A stretch of DNA of 61,618 nt. Origin: an uncultured bacterium (lineage in GTDB: Bacteria > Bacillota > Clostridia > Lachnospirales > Lachnospiraceae). The first letter of the stretch is position 1; every line of letters begins with the position of its first letter. Under the pieces are notes generated by a model. It was not told the origin of the DNA. It saw nothing but the letters and a program-made list of their open reading frames with translations, and made no database searches. The translations under genes were made by a program, and so were the position numbers. This document shows, piece by piece, positions 43,259 to 51,346 of this stretch. The DNA lies in contig CAJMQQ010000009.1 in assembly GCA_905215625.1 (NCBI GenBank), positions 1 through 61,618 of the forward strand, given 5' to 3'.

Positions 43259-44224
43259 TTAGCCAGTAACAATATCTTTATATTCATTTACAATACTTTT
43301 CACGTTTTCAATGTGAGCTTCTACATCTTCGACAGACATGGTATCAACTTCCAAAAGCATTGTTTCCTGAAGCCAGGTTACGACTTCTTCATCTGCAAGG
43401 ATTTTATCATACAGTTCTTTTAACTCTGCAACCTTTGCATCGTCCGTTCCTGATGCAGCCATGATGAAGCAGCGGTTCCGGAAATATGGGTAACCATATT
43501 CTCCAACGCCTTCAACACCGGCAAATGGTCCATTTTCGATGGGTTTTTCATCAAAAGCACAAACGATGGAAACACCGCCCTGCTGGTAGGTCTCTAAAAT
43601 CTGGGACTGATGGGATACTGCAAAATCGGTTTCGCCTTTTGCAACTGCCTGTGCTGCTTCTGCTGCAGAAGTATAAGCAACAAGCTTTAAGTTGTCTCCA
43701 ACTCCCATAGAACCAAATAATGCAGCGGCAAGGAAGGCTTCAGAACCAGTTGCTCCATTTACCGCAACACTGATTTCATCTCCGCTTTTTGCAAAAGCTT
43801 CCAAATCTGCAATATTTTTGATGTTTAGTTCTGCATCTGCAGAAAGAACAAAAATGGAAGAATATAAATTTTCAACATATGCAAAATTGCTGTAGTCAAA
43901 CTGCATTTTAGCAGGATCCAAAATAGAGGTAATCGAAAGCAGACCCTCTCCAACAAATACAAGTTCTTTGTCATTTGCTTTTGTGCTTGCGACCCAAGTA
44001 TTTACAGTAGCTGCATCCCCCTTTACAGCCTCAGCAACTAAAGTAATCTTGTCCGAAAGTGTAGAAGATTTTTCCGCAGCCTTCTGGCTGACCATTGCCG
44101 CTACTCCAGATGGCGCCCACGGACAAGTAACTTTCCAGCTTTCCTTTTTTGCACTGCCGCATCCTACAAGAAGACTGACTGCGGTAACCACTGCCATTGA
44201 TACTGCTACGAAACGTTTTCTCAT
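43259..44224 (-). CDS. tctC: Tripartite tricarboxylate-type substrate-binding lipoprotein TctC
   Basis: A 321-residue binding protein. The N-terminus MRKRFVAVSMAVVTAVSLLVGC is a lipoprotein signal with lipobox LVGC. The mature part follows the TctC/Bug pattern (WKVTCPWAPSGVAAMVSQKAAE near the start, VNGATGSEAFLAAALF mid-protein, AQAVAKGETDFAVSHQSQ). The ATG at 44224 has AAAGGAGAG upstream; an in-frame start at 44305 would lie in the promoter. First gene of the tctC-tctB-tctA-sulfatase-regulator operon. The ligand is unknown; Bug proteins usually bind carboxylates. Confidence 0.92.
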   Translation of the reverse strand: MRKRFVAVSMAVVTAVSLLVGCGSAKKESWKVTCPWAPSGVAAMVSQKAAEKSSTLSDKITLVAEAVKGDAATVNTWVASTKANDKELVFVGEGLLSITSILDPAKMQFDYSNFAYVENLYSSIFVLSADAELNIKNIADLEAFAKSGDEISVAVNGATGSEAFLAAALFGSMGVGDNLKLVAYTSAAEAAQAVAKGETDFAVSHQSQILETYQQGGVSIVCAFDEKPIENGPFAGVEGVGEYGYPYFRNRCFIMAASGTDDAKVAELKELYDKILADEEVVTWLQETMLLEVDTMSVEDVEAHIENVKSIVNEYKDIVTG

Positions 44225-44276
44225 AATACTCTCTCCTTTTATATGACTTTTATAATAAATTCCTATTACAAAGACT

Positions 44277-44305
44277 ACAATATAGCATAATAACAACAAA
44301 GTCAA
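44277..44305 (-). promoter_or_regulatory. Predicted promoter of the tctCBA-sulfatase operon
   Basis: On the minus strand TTGACT (44300-44305) lies 17 bases before TATTGT (44277-44282); an overlapping extended -10 TGC-TATATT (44279-44287) is the alternative with a 15-base spacer. The surrounding 44225-44380 is very AT-rich and holds no gene. Confidence 0.6.
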
Positions 44306-44460
44306 ACAAATTAATCAAAAAATATATAAAAGTTGTATGTTTTATGGGAGTTTTTTACAGAACTGTAGGGTTTTTAAGGGATTATGTGGGGTTTTTGCCA
44401 AAGTCCTATTTGTCTGAAGTATTTCTTTTCAAAAAGGGAATGCAACAAACTCTGGTTTCA

Positions 44461-44469
44461 TGTTATAAT
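44461..44469 (+). promoter_or_regulatory. Predicted extended -10 promoter of ttcA
   Basis: TGT-TATAAT at 44461-44469 with no good -35; 35 bases before the ttcA start. Codons upstream of it in the same frame are therefore not used. Confidence 0.6.
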
Positions 44470-44503
44470 AACAAACAAACCATTAGAAAGGAAGTTTGGT
44501 TTT

Positions 44504-45223
44504 ATGAAACTACAGCGCTTATTAAGTCTGACCCGCCAGGCTGCAGATGCCTATCATATGATTGAAGAGGGAGATAAAATTGCAGTCGGAATCTCCGGCG
44601 GAAAAGACAGCCTTACTCTTTTATATGCCTTGCATGGTTTGATGAAATTTTATCCCAAAAAGTTTTCAATTGCAGGGGTTACGGTAGACTTGGGATTGGG
44701 AAATTTGAATCTGGAACCTGTGCAGCAGCTTTGTGAAGCATTATCGGTCCCCTATTCGATTGTATCTACAGAGATAGGAACCGTTTTATTTGATGTCCGT
44801 CAGGAGTCAAATCCGTGTTCTCTGTGTGCAAAAATGCGTAAGGGCGCGCTGAACACAAAAGCAAAAGAGCTTGGATGCAATAAAATTGCCTATGCACATC
44901 ATAAAGATGATGTAATAGAAACTATGCTTCTCTCCTTGCTATATGAGGGACGTTTCCACACCTTTTCCCCCAATACTTATCTGGATCGGATGGATTTGTC
45001 GGTTATCCGGCCAATGATTTATGTTTCGGAAGCAGAAGTTATTGGATTTCAGCGAAAATACCAGTTGCCGGTATGCAAAAATCCCTGCCCAGTAGATGGC
45101 CATACCAAAAGAGAATATGCAAAGCAATTAATAAAGCAATTAGAAAAAGAAAATCCAGGTGCAAAAGACAGGATGTTTCACGCGATTCTGGAAGGAAACA
45201 TCGACGGCTGGAAAATGAGGTGA
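44504..45223 (+). CDS. TtcA-family tRNA thiolation enzyme (ATP pyrophosphatase)
   Basis: A 239-residue PP-loop protein of the TtcA/TtuA group, which sulfurates tRNA bases (TtcA makes 2-thiocytidine 32). The PP-loop is GISGGKDSLTLLY; cysteines in NPCSLCAKMRKGAL and the C-terminal NPCPVDG fit an iron-sulfur cluster site; AYAHHKDDVIETMLLSLLYEG is the second ATP motif. The ATG at 44504 has AAAGGA 11 bases upstream. Eight bases separate it from the recombinase gene. Confidence 0.9.
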   Translation: MKLQRLLSLTRQAADAYHMIEEGDKIAVGISGGKDSLTLLYALHGLMKFYPKKFSIAGVTVDLGLGNLNLEPVQQLCEALSVPYSIVSTEIGTVLFDVRQESNPCSLCAKMRKGALNTKAKELGCNKIAYAHHKDDVIETMLLSLLYEGRFHTFSPNTYLDRMDLSVIRPMIYVSEAEVIGFQRKYQLPVCKNPCPVDGHTKREYAKQLIKQLEKENPGAKDRMFHAILEGNIDGWKMR

Positions 45224-45230
45224 CAAAACA

Positions 45231-46286
45231 ATGAATAATCTTCCTTATCATGAACAGAAAGACATTGAAAATGTAAAACATCTTCGGGAGCTTATTGGAG
45301 AACTTCCCTTGTTCTGTCCGGAATTTTTCAGAGGGATTGAACCTAGGACCTCTTCGCGGACCAGAATCGCATATGCCTATGATTTGAGCGTCTTTTTCCA
45401 TTTCCTTCAGGAAGAAAATCCGTATTTTCATTCCAAAGAAATAAAGGAAATCCAATTAGACGATCTAGACAAGATCACCGTAACGGATATTGAAGAATAT
45501 ATGGAGTATTTAAAATATCGGTTTAATACCAACGGACAGGAAGTGGTCAATCGGGAACGGGGGATTATGAGAAAAATTTCTTCGCTGAAAAGCTTTTATA
45601 ACTATTTCTTCCGGACCGAAAAATTAAAGACCAATCCAGCTGCCCTGGTTCAGCTTCCAAAACTCCATGAAAAAGAAATTATCCGATTAGATATTGACGA
45701 GGTAGTTCTCCTTTTAGATGAGGTGGAAAGCGGTGAACAGCTTACCCCTAAGCAAAAGGCCTATCACGAAAAAACGAAAATCAGGGATTTGGCGCTCCTG
45801 ACCCTGATGCTTGGCACAGGCATTCGAGTTTCAGAGTGCGTCGGTTTAAATGTAAAAGATATTGACTGGAAAAATGGAGGGATCCAGATTCACCGGAAAG
45901 GAGGAAAAGAGGTTACGGTATATTTTGGCCGTGAGGTGGAGGATGCTCTGTTAGATTATCTGGAGGAACGGAAAAAGATCATTCCGGAAGAAGGCCATGA
46001 AGATGCACTCTTCCTCTCTCTTCAAAGAAAGCGCCTTACTGTCCGCAGCGTGGAAAATCTGGTGAAAAAATATTCCCGTACCGTAACTCCGAATAAGAAA
46101 ATAACCCCTCATAAGCTGCGCAGTACATACGGCACGAATCTATACCGTGAAACAGGAGATATTTATCTGGTGGCGGACGTTTTGGGGCATAGCGATGTAA
46201 ATACAACGAAAAAACACTATGCTGCCTTGGAGGATGAACGCCGCAGAAGCGCCAGAAATGTGGTAAAATTAAGAAAAGAATTTTAA
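45231..46286 (+). CDS. Xer-type tyrosine recombinase
   Basis: A 351-residue tyrosine recombinase with an N-terminal core-binding (SAM-like) domain (about 35-140) and a complete catalytic set: R199 in GTGIRVSE, K223/K226, H294 and R297 in TPHKLRSTYG, H320 in LGHSDVNTT and Y330 in KKHYAAL. The lack of phage or transposon genes around it, and its place in a housekeeping stretch beside ttcA and lexA, suggest a chromosome-dimer-resolution enzyme or a conserved Xer paralogue rather than a mobile-element integrase. Longer than E. coli XerD (298 aa) because of an extra N-terminal segment. Confidence 0.88.
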   Translation: MNNLPYHEQKDIENVKHLRELIGELPLFCPEFFRGIEPRTSSRTRIAYAYDLSVFFHFLQEENPYFHSKEIKEIQLDDLDKITVTDIEEYMEYLKYRFNTNGQEVVNRERGIMRKISSLKSFYNYFFRTEKLKTNPAALVQLPKLHEKEIIRLDIDEVVLLLDEVESGEQLTPKQKAYHEKTKIRDLALLTLMLGTGIRVSECVGLNVKDIDWKNGGIQIHRKGGKEVTVYFGREVEDALLDYLEERKKIIPEEGHEDALFLSLQRKRLTVRSVENLVKKYSRTVTPNKKITPHKLRSTYGTNLYRETGDIYLVADVLGHSDVNTTKKHYAALEDERRRSARNVVKLRKEF

Positions 46287-46305
46287 TGACAGGAGGATTT
46301 TTATT

Positions 46306-46728
46306 ATGACGGCAGCAAACCAAGATAATCAGATGCATTGGAAAGATCGGAAACACATCCTTTGGTTTCCCTGGACATTTACAAAGTATTACATTATGAA
46401 TGACAGACTGACCATTGAAAAAGGACTGTTAAAGACGGTAGTCGATGAAACCCTGTTATACCGTATTGTGGATATTACCATGGAGCAGACTCTGGCAGGG
46501 AAGCTGTTTGGCACCGGAACACTGATCATTACAGCAAAAGCGGATAAAACACCGGAAATTCGTCTGGAAAATATTGCAAAACCCAGAGAAATCCGGCAGA
46601 TGCTGTCACAACTGGTAGAAGAATCCCGCAATAACCGCAATGTAGTTGGAAAAGAATTCTACAGCGGCGAATATACTGTTGGAACAGATACAGATGAGTC
46701 CGATGACGACTTTGATGATGAAAATTAG
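46306..46728 (+). CDS. Bacterial PH-domain (YdbS/DUF304-like) protein
   Basis: A 140-residue protein whose core (20-110) is a bacterial pleckstrin-homology domain: FPWTFTKYYIMNDRLTIEKGLLKTVVDETLLYRIVDITMEQTLAGKLFGTGTLIITA. The C-terminus is an acidic tail (DTDESDDDFDDEN). No membrane helix is seen, unlike YdbS. Function unknown. AGGAGG lies 12 bases before the ATG. It ends in a hairpin shared with the convergent yneA. Confidence 0.8.
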   Translation: MTAANQDNQMHWKDRKHILWFPWTFTKYYIMNDRLTIEKGLLKTVVDETLLYRIVDITMEQTLAGKLFGTGTLIITAKADKTPEIRLENIAKPREIRQMLSQLVEESRNNRNVVGKEFYSGEYTVGTDTDESDDDFDDEN

Positions 46729-46734
46729 AAGGAT

Positions 46735-46764
46735 CCAGGAACCTGCTATTCCAGCAGTTCCTGG
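46735..46764. terminator. Hairpin between convergent PH-domain gene and yneA
   Basis: CCAGGAAC-C-TGCT pairs with AGCA-GTTCCTGG with one bulged base. The right half lies inside the 3' end of yneA. T-runs are poor, so termination is only possible. Confidence 0.5.
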
Positions 46765-47078
46765 GACGGTTCCTGTTGAAATTCAAAGCAGATGATGGTT
46801 AGATAACATCCAGAATGGATGGTATCATCTTTTAAGCCGTTAATCTGCTTTAATTCATGGATATAGTCTGATTCGGTCATTACACTGTCCGGACAATACT
46901 GTCCGGCAATTTTCCACAAGCTATCTCCTTCAGAAATAAGAATGCTTTTATAATAACGCGTACAAGGAAGCGGATCGGGTTCCTTTGCCAGAATTGTCAG
47001 TTTGACTGCTCCAAGCAGGTTCATACCAATAAGAAAGGCAACTGTCCATAATAGTAGTTTTTTCAGATATAACTTCAT
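46746..47078 (-). CDS. yneA: YneA-like LysM cell-division suppressor
   Basis: A 110-residue protein with an N-terminal membrane helix (LLLWTVAFLIGMNLLGAVKL) and a LysM domain (ILISEGDSLWKIAGQYCPDS to the end). Size, topology and position, divergent from lexA with shared SOS boxes, match Bacillus YneA, which blocks division during DNA damage. The ATG at 47078 has AAAGGGGAG about 8 bases upstream; an in-frame start at 47120 would lie inside an SOS box. Its promoter (47141-47169) carries an SOS box in the spacer, so strong LexA repression is expected. Confidence 0.85.
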   Translation of the reverse strand: MKLYLKKLLLWTVAFLIGMNLLGAVKLTILAKEPDPLPCTRYYKSILISEGDSLWKIAGQYCPDSVMTESDYIHELKQINGLKDDTIHSGCYLTIICFEFQQEPSQELLE

Positions 47079-47100
47079 ACTGCTCTCCCCTTTATAAACA

Positions 47101-47112
47101 AAACAGACGTTT
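47101..47112. promoter_or_regulatory. SOS box 1 (LexA operator)
   Basis: AAACAGACGTTT, close to the Gram-positive LexA core GAAC-N4-GTTC; lies in the yneA 5' leader. Confidence 0.6.
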
Positions 47113-47114
47113 GT

Positions 47115-47126
47115 GAACATATGTTC
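47115..47126. promoter_or_regulatory. SOS box 2 (LexA operator)
   Basis: GAACATATGTTC, a perfect palindrome and exact GAAC-N4-GTTC core, two bases from box 1. Confidence 0.92.
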
Positions 47127-47140
47127 TCAACTGTGACCTT

Positions 47141-47169
47141 ACTATACTACAGGAACATATGTTTGTCAA
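47141..47169 (-). promoter_or_regulatory. Predicted yneA promoter
   Basis: On the minus strand TTGACA (47164-47169), 17-base spacer, TATAGT (47141-47146). SOS box 3 fills the spacer. Confidence 0.88.
47153..47164. promoter_or_regulatory. SOS box 3 (LexA operator)
   Basis: GAACATATGTTT, between the -35 and -10 of the yneA promoter, where LexA would block RNA polymerase. Confidence 0.9.
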
Positions 47170-47188
47170 TGCTTTTTCAAAAAAATCC

Positions 47189-47200
47189 AAACAAATGTTT
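47189..47200. promoter_or_regulatory. SOS box 4 (LexA operator)
   Basis: AAACAAATGTTT within CAAACAAATGTTTG; next to the -35 region of the lexA promoter, suitable for lexA autoregulation. Confidence 0.82.
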
Positions 47201-47224
47201 GCATTTTCCTTTTAAGTATGATAG

Positions 47225-47230
47225 TATAAT
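47225..47230 (+). promoter_or_regulatory. Predicted -10 box of lexA
   Basis: TATAAT at 47225-47230; the -35 region (about 47199-47207) is poor and adjoins SOS box 4. Confidence 0.65.
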
Positions 47231-47269
47231 ATCAATACAAGATTCTACGATTGTTTAGGAGGCCTACTT

Positions 47270-47887
47270 ATGGCAAATGGGAAAATTACTGCAAAGCAGC
47301 AGGAAATTTTAGAATATATTAAAGAAACGATTTTGAAAAAAGGATATCCACCTGCAGTCCGTGAGATTTGCGAGGCCGTCCATTTAAAGTCCACGTCTTC
47401 TGTCCACTCTCATCTGGAGACATTGGAAGAAAACGGATATATCCGCAGGGATCCCACCAAACCGCGTACCATAGAGATATTAGATGACTGTTTCAATCTG
47501 ACCAGGCGGGAAGTGGTAAATGTTCCTCTTCTGGGTTCTATTGCTGCCGGTCAGCCTTTGCTGGCTCAGGAAAATATTGAAAGCTATTTTCCAATTCCTG
47601 CAGAAGTCCTTCCAAATACAGATACCTTTATGCTGAAGGTAAAGGGAGAAAGTATGGTCAATGCAGGAATTTTTGACGGAGATCAGATTATTGTATCCAG
47701 ACAATCCAGCGCAGAAAATGGGGAAATTGTTGTAGCACTTTTAGAAGATTCTGCGACTGTAAAGCGTTTTTATAAGGAAGAGGATCATTACCGGCTTCAG
47801 CCGGAAAATGATTTTATGGATCCAATTATTTGTAAAGATGTCCAGATTCTAGGAAAAGTAATTGGTCTGCTCCGTATTATGTCTTAA
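47270..47887 (+). CDS. lexA: SOS repressor LexA
   Basis: A 205-residue repressor-protease. The N-terminal winged helix reads YPPAVREICEAVHLKSTSSVHSHLETLEENGYIRR; the self-cleavage site is A93-G94 in SIAAGQP; catalytic residues are S128 (KGESMV) and K165 (ATVKRF). It controls itself and the divergent yneA through four operator boxes. AGGAGG precedes the ATG by about 8 bases. Confidence 0.97.
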   Translation: MANGKITAKQQEILEYIKETILKKGYPPAVREICEAVHLKSTSSVHSHLETLEENGYIRRDPTKPRTIEILDDCFNLTRREVVNVPLLGSIAAGQPLLAQENIESYFPIPAEVLPNTDTFMLKVKGESMVNAGIFDGDQIIVSRQSSAENGEIVVALLEDSATVKRFYKEEDHYRLQPENDFMDPIICKDVQILGKVIGLLRIMS

Positions 47888-47968
47888 TTATCAAGTCTGT
47901 CAATTGGTATACATAAAAAAATTATGGAAACTAATCTTTGAAATAGGATTACGTTTCTGATGAAAGAA

Positions 47969-48001
47969 AGAGCAAGCCAGGCTGCTGGCCTGATTTGCTC
48001 T
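47969..48001. terminator. Bidirectional hairpin between lexA and rsfS
   Basis: AGAGCAA (47969-47975) pairs with TTGCTCT (47995-48001) and CAGGC (47978-47982) with GCCTG (47988-47992). T-rich flanks (CTTTCTTTC on the minus strand) suggest it ends the leftward rsfS operon and possibly lexA. Confidence 0.7.
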
Positions 48002-48022
48002 TCTCACATGATCTGCTATTTT

Positions 48023-48376
48023 CTATAAATCATTCACGTCAACGATTGTCTTTCCATCTCTCCAGATGCGCTCTAAATCATAGAACAGTCTGTCTTCACG
48101 GCAAAATACATGAACGATAATATCTTTATAATCCATTAAGATCCAGTTGGCAGAGTCATATCCTTCTATCTGTGCAGACACATATCCTGCTTTTCCAAGC
48201 ATCTCTTCTACGTTGTCAGCCATTGCCTGAACCTGGTTTCCATTGCTTCCGCTCGCGATGATAAAATAATCTGCTAATACGGAAACTTCCCGTATATCAA
48301 TGATTTTTACATCCTCGCCTTTTTTATCTTGTAAGGCTTGAACTGCCAATTTTACCATTTCTTTTGAGTGTTCCAT
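48023..48376 (-). CDS. rsfS: Ribosomal silencing factor RsfS
   Basis: A 117-residue protein that binds L14 and blocks joining of ribosomal subunits under starvation. Family motifs: KGEDVKIIDIREVSVLADYFIIASGSN, GYDSANWILMDYKDIIVHVF, YDLERIW. The ATG at 48376 (GAGG 6 bases upstream) gives the usual MEHSKEM start; the GTG at 48394 overlaps the yqeK stop and would add six residues. Last gene of the obg operon. Confidence 0.95.
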   Translation of the reverse strand: MEHSKEMVKLAVQALQDKKGEDVKIIDIREVSVLADYFIIASGSNGNQVQAMADNVEEMLGKAGYVSAQIEGYDSANWILMDYKDIIVHVFCREDRLFYDLERIWRDGKTIVDVNDL

Positions 48377-48390
48377 TAAAATCCTCGCTT

Positions 48391-48984
48391 TCACATTAAG
48401 TTTTCCTGCTGCTTCTTATAATATTCATATGCCTGCCTTGTAGTAGGATGAACGAAACCGCCTTTTGCAGATAAATATCCTAACGTTCCTTCTAAAATCT
48501 GATAGACTGCTTCATCCAGATTCTGAAAAGCCAGCTGACGGAGTTTTGGCAGATTAGGCGCTTTATTCCGTCGGGGCTCAATAAAGTCAGCCACATATAA
48601 AATTTTTTCCAGCAGGGTCATGTCCGGTTTACCAGTTGTGTGATATAAAATTGCGCTTAGAATCTCTTCATCTTCAATTTTAAATTTATGCTGAGCCAGC
48701 CATGCTCCATAATTTGCATGAAGTACCGCTGGAGCTTCCCGCTGGACTTCGGTTATAGGAATTTGGTTTTTTTCACACTTTTTCAAAATTATATCGTCTG
48801 AAAACCTTTTTCCGCAGTCGTGGAGAAGTCCTGCTAATTCCGCTTTGTCAATATCACAGCCATAACGCATGGCCAGACACATACAAGTATAAGATACTGA
48901 CAACGAATGTTCATATCGCATGGGCGGAAGTTTGGATTTCAGCTTCTTTCTGAATACTGCAATCTCGCTGGGAGAGTTACTCAT
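48391..48984 (-). CDS. yqeK: YqeK-type HD-domain diadenosine tetraphosphatase
   Basis: A 197-residue HD-domain phosphohydrolase. The metal site is in RYEHSLSVSYTCMCLA, LLHDCGKR and YHTTGKPDMTLLEKILYVADFIEP. The family (YqeK) hydrolyses Ap4A symmetrically. The ATG overlaps the nadD stop (ATGA), with AAAGGAGG 7 bases upstream. Standard neighbour of nadD and rsfS in Firmicutes. Confidence 0.93.
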   Translation of the reverse strand: MSNSPSEIAVFRKKLKSKLPPMRYEHSLSVSYTCMCLAMRYGCDIDKAELAGLLHDCGKRFSDDIILKKCEKNQIPITEVQREAPAVLHANYGAWLAQHKFKIEDEEILSAILYHTTGKPDMTLLEKILYVADFIEPRRNKAPNLPKLRQLAFQNLDEAVYQILEGTLGYLSAKGGFVHPTTRQAYEYYKKQQENLM

Positions 48985-49610
48985 ATTCCAGCCTCCTTTT
49001 GTACACATTTGTAAAGATGATGCGTCCGGATATAGTTTCCAACCACCGGAGGTACCAGAGAAGCGAAAGAATGTCCATTTGCTGCGATTTCCCTGATTTC
49101 TGCAGACGAGACATCAATCTCTTTACAGTCCAGCCGTTTGATAATAGCGCCGTACTTTTCTTCCAGGTAATGGATTTGTTCTTCCATGGGACGGTGTGAT
49201 TTCTGATAGGATCGTCCGGCTGCCAGAAGGATGGTTTGTTTCATTACCAGTTCAGGATGGTACCAGTTTTCGATTTCATACAGAGAATCTGCTCCGACGA
49301 TGAAGTAAAACGTATGCTCCGGATAGGTTTCTTTCAGAAGCGCTAGAGTCTGGGCTGTATAGGTATTGCCCTGACGCCGGACTTCAAAATCTGAACAGCA
49401 AAAATACGGATATTCTGCAATGGCCATTTGAACCATCTGACAGCGCATATCCGCATCCGTTACTTTATGATCTTTTTTATGAGGCGGCTGGCCGGAAGGC
49501 ATAAACCATACCGAATCTAAATGATACTGGAGATATGCCTGTTTGGCCAGCCTGAGATGTCCGTTATGGATAGGGTCAAAAGTTCCTCCCATAATCCCGA
49601 TGTTGGACAT
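48981..49610 (-). CDS. nadD: Nicotinate-nucleotide adenylyltransferase
   Basis: A 209-residue enzyme of NAD synthesis that adenylates nicotinate mononucleotide. It has the nucleotidyltransferase motif GGTFDPIHNGHL, the family segment FMPSGQPPHK and the C-terminal ISxTxIR-like DVSSAEIREIAANG. AGGAGGGAATATT precedes the ATG. Coupled to yqeK by a 4-base overlap. Confidence 0.96.
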   Translation of the reverse strand: MSNIGIMGGTFDPIHNGHLRLAKQAYLQYHLDSVWFMPSGQPPHKKDHKVTDADMRCQMVQMAIAEYPYFCCSDFEVRRQGNTYTAQTLALLKETYPEHTFYFIVGADSLYEIENWYHPELVMKQTILLAAGRSYQKSHRPMEEQIHYLEEKYGAIIKRLDCKEIDVSSAEIREIAANGHSFASLVPPVVGNYIRTHHLYKCVQKEAGI

Positions 49611-49621
49611 AATATTCCCTC

Positions 49622-49915
49622 CTAAGAAAGGACGATTTTTCTCTTCTTTTCGTCCTTTGCAGGTTTATATAATACAATTTTGCGGCCAATTACCTGAACC
49701 ACTTCTGAATGGGTTCTTTCAGCAAGGGTCTGTGCCACAGCATGAATGTCATCCAGGCAGTTTTTTAATAAAGTAATCTTGATTAACTCTCTGGCTTCTA
49801 ATGCTTCTCCCACTGCCTGAGTTACTTCAGGCGTAAGGCTGGATTTTCCAATCTGAAAAATGGAATCCATATCCATAGCCAGGCCTTTTAAATAAGCTCT
49901 CTGTTTGCTTGTCAT
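49622..49915 (-). CDS. yhbY: YhbY-type CRM-domain RNA-binding protein
   Basis: A 97-residue single CRM-domain protein linked to large-subunit assembly. Motifs: LTSKQRAYLKGLAM-like start, QIGKSSLTPEVTQAVGEALEARELIKI and the GxxG-like region VVQVIGRKIVLYK. It lies between obg and nadD as in many Firmicutes, with AGGAAA before the ATG. Confidence 0.93.
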   Translation of the reverse strand: MTSKQRAYLKGLAMDMDSIFQIGKSSLTPEVTQAVGEALEARELIKITLLKNCLDDIHAVAQTLAERTHSEVVQVIGRKIVLYKPAKDEKKRKIVLS

Positions 49916-49957
49916 CTATTTCCTCCAGGCCTGAAAACAGGCCATACGTTTCATGCT

Positions 49958-51244
49958 TTACTTGTAGTAATCAAATTCCAGACCGTACATACGGACGGTA
50001 TCGCCCTCTTCGATGCCGGCTTTTTCCAGATCTTCCAGGATTCCCGTAGTTTTTAAGAATTTCTGGAAGAATTCAAATCCTTTTTCAGAATCCAGATTGG
50101 TATAACCAAGCATTTTATCAATTTTAGGACCTTCTACTACATATACGCCATCCCGTTCTTTTTCAACAGTATAAGGCAGATTTTCTACCGCCTTCATACT
50201 CATATCAAATTCTTTTTCGAAAATAACCGGCTTCCGATCAACGGTTTTCAGTAAATCGTTGACATGGTACAGCAATTCTTTTACGCCCTGCCCGCTGACA
50301 GCAGAAATTGGATAAACCAAAATTCCTTCCGGTTCAAATTCCCTGCGCAGACGGTCAATTGGATTCTCTTCGCCGTCATCATAGATGGCATCAACCTTAT
50401 TGGCTGCAATGACCTGAGGACGTGATAAAAGCTCTGGATTATAAGCTTCTAGTTCTTTATTAATTGCACGGATGTCTGCTACCGGATCTCTTCCTTCCGT
50501 GGAAGCAGCGTCTACTACATGGATCAGAACTTTTGTACGTTCAATGTGTTTTAAGAAAGAATGTCCTAAGCCGATTCCCTCAGAAGCGCCTTCGATCAGT
50601 CCTGGAATATCTGCCATAACAAATCCTGCGCCCTCACCCAGATCTACAACACCCAGATGAGGATTCAAGGTTGTAAAATGGTAATTCGCGATTTTCGGGC
50701 GGGCGTTGCTGACTCTGGAAAGCAATGTGGATTTTCCTACGTTAGGGAATCCCACCAGGCCTACATCTGCAATAACCTTTAATTCCAGCAATACCCACAG
50801 CTCCTGAGCGGGCTGGCCAGGCTGCGCATATTTAGGAACCTGCATGGTAGACGTTGCAAAATGCATATTTCCAAGGCCGCCTTTTCCGCCTTTTAAAATG
50901 ATTTCGCGGCGGTTTTCTCCAGACATATCTGCAATTACCTTGCCGGATTCAAAATCCTTAATAACGGTTCCTTCCGGAACCTTGATAACCAGATCCTTTC
51001 CGTCCGCTCCATGGCAGCGGCGTTTGCCGCCTTCTTCACCGCTTCCGGCTACATATTTTCTGACATGACGGAAATCTGTCAAGGTGTTTAAGCCATCATC
51101 GACTTCAAAAATAATATCGCCGCCCCGTCCGCCGTCTCCGCCGTCCGGACCGCCGTTTGCTACATAAAGTTCACGGCGGAAGCTGACGTGTCCGTCTCCG
51201 CCTTTTCCTGATTTAATAAATACTTTTGCGCTATCGGCAAACAT
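49958..51244 (-). CDS. obgE: GTPase Obg/CgtA
   Basis: A 428-residue GTPase for late large-subunit assembly. Domains in order: glycine-rich Obg fold (1-158, for example KSGKGGDGHVSFRRE), GTPase domain with GFPNVGKST (P-loop), ADIPGLIEG and NKVD, and the C-terminal OCT domain (about 345-428), present only in Gram-positive-type Obg. AAAGGAATT precedes the ATG. A terminator separates it from rpmA, so it may start its own unit. Confidence 0.97.
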   Translation of the reverse strand: MFADSAKVFIKSGKGGDGHVSFRRELYVANGGPDGGDGGRGGDIIFEVDDGLNTLTDFRHVRKYVAGSGEEGGKRRCHGADGKDLVIKVPEGTVIKDFESGKVIADMSGENRREIILKGGKGGLGNMHFATSTMQVPKYAQPGQPAQELWVLLELKVIADVGLVGFPNVGKSTLLSRVSNARPKIANYHFTTLNPHLGVVDLGEGAGFVMADIPGLIEGASEGIGLGHSFLKHIERTKVLIHVVDAASTEGRDPVADIRAINKELEAYNPELLSRPQVIAANKVDAIYDDGEENPIDRLRREFEPEGILVYPISAVSGQGVKELLYHVNDLLKTVDRKPVIFEKEFDMSMKAVENLPYTVEKERDGVYVVEGPKIDKMLGYTNLDSEKGFEFFQKFLKTTGILEDLEKAGIEEGDTVRMYGLEFDYYK

Positions 51245-51309
51245 AAATTAAAAATTCCTTTCTTAACGGAGTCGCTACCCCAATGGAAATAAATAGTGAT
51301 AGCGAAAGA

Positions 51310-51341
51310 AAGGCTCCATACCTCTGAAAGTATGAAGCCTT
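51310..51341 (-). terminator. Terminator or attenuator downstream of rpmA
   Basis: In the leftward mRNA AAGGCTTCATAC pairs with GTATGGAGCCTT (12 bp, one G-U), loop TTTCAGAG, then TCTTTCGCT. The T-run is short, so read-through into obg is likely. Confidence 0.75.
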
Positions 51342-51346
51342 CATAA

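Noticed and set aside
45231..46286. Tyrosine recombinase as sign of a prophage or integrative element
   Set aside because: No phage, transfer or att-like repeats around it; flanked by ttcA, a PH-domain gene and lexA in housekeeping order.
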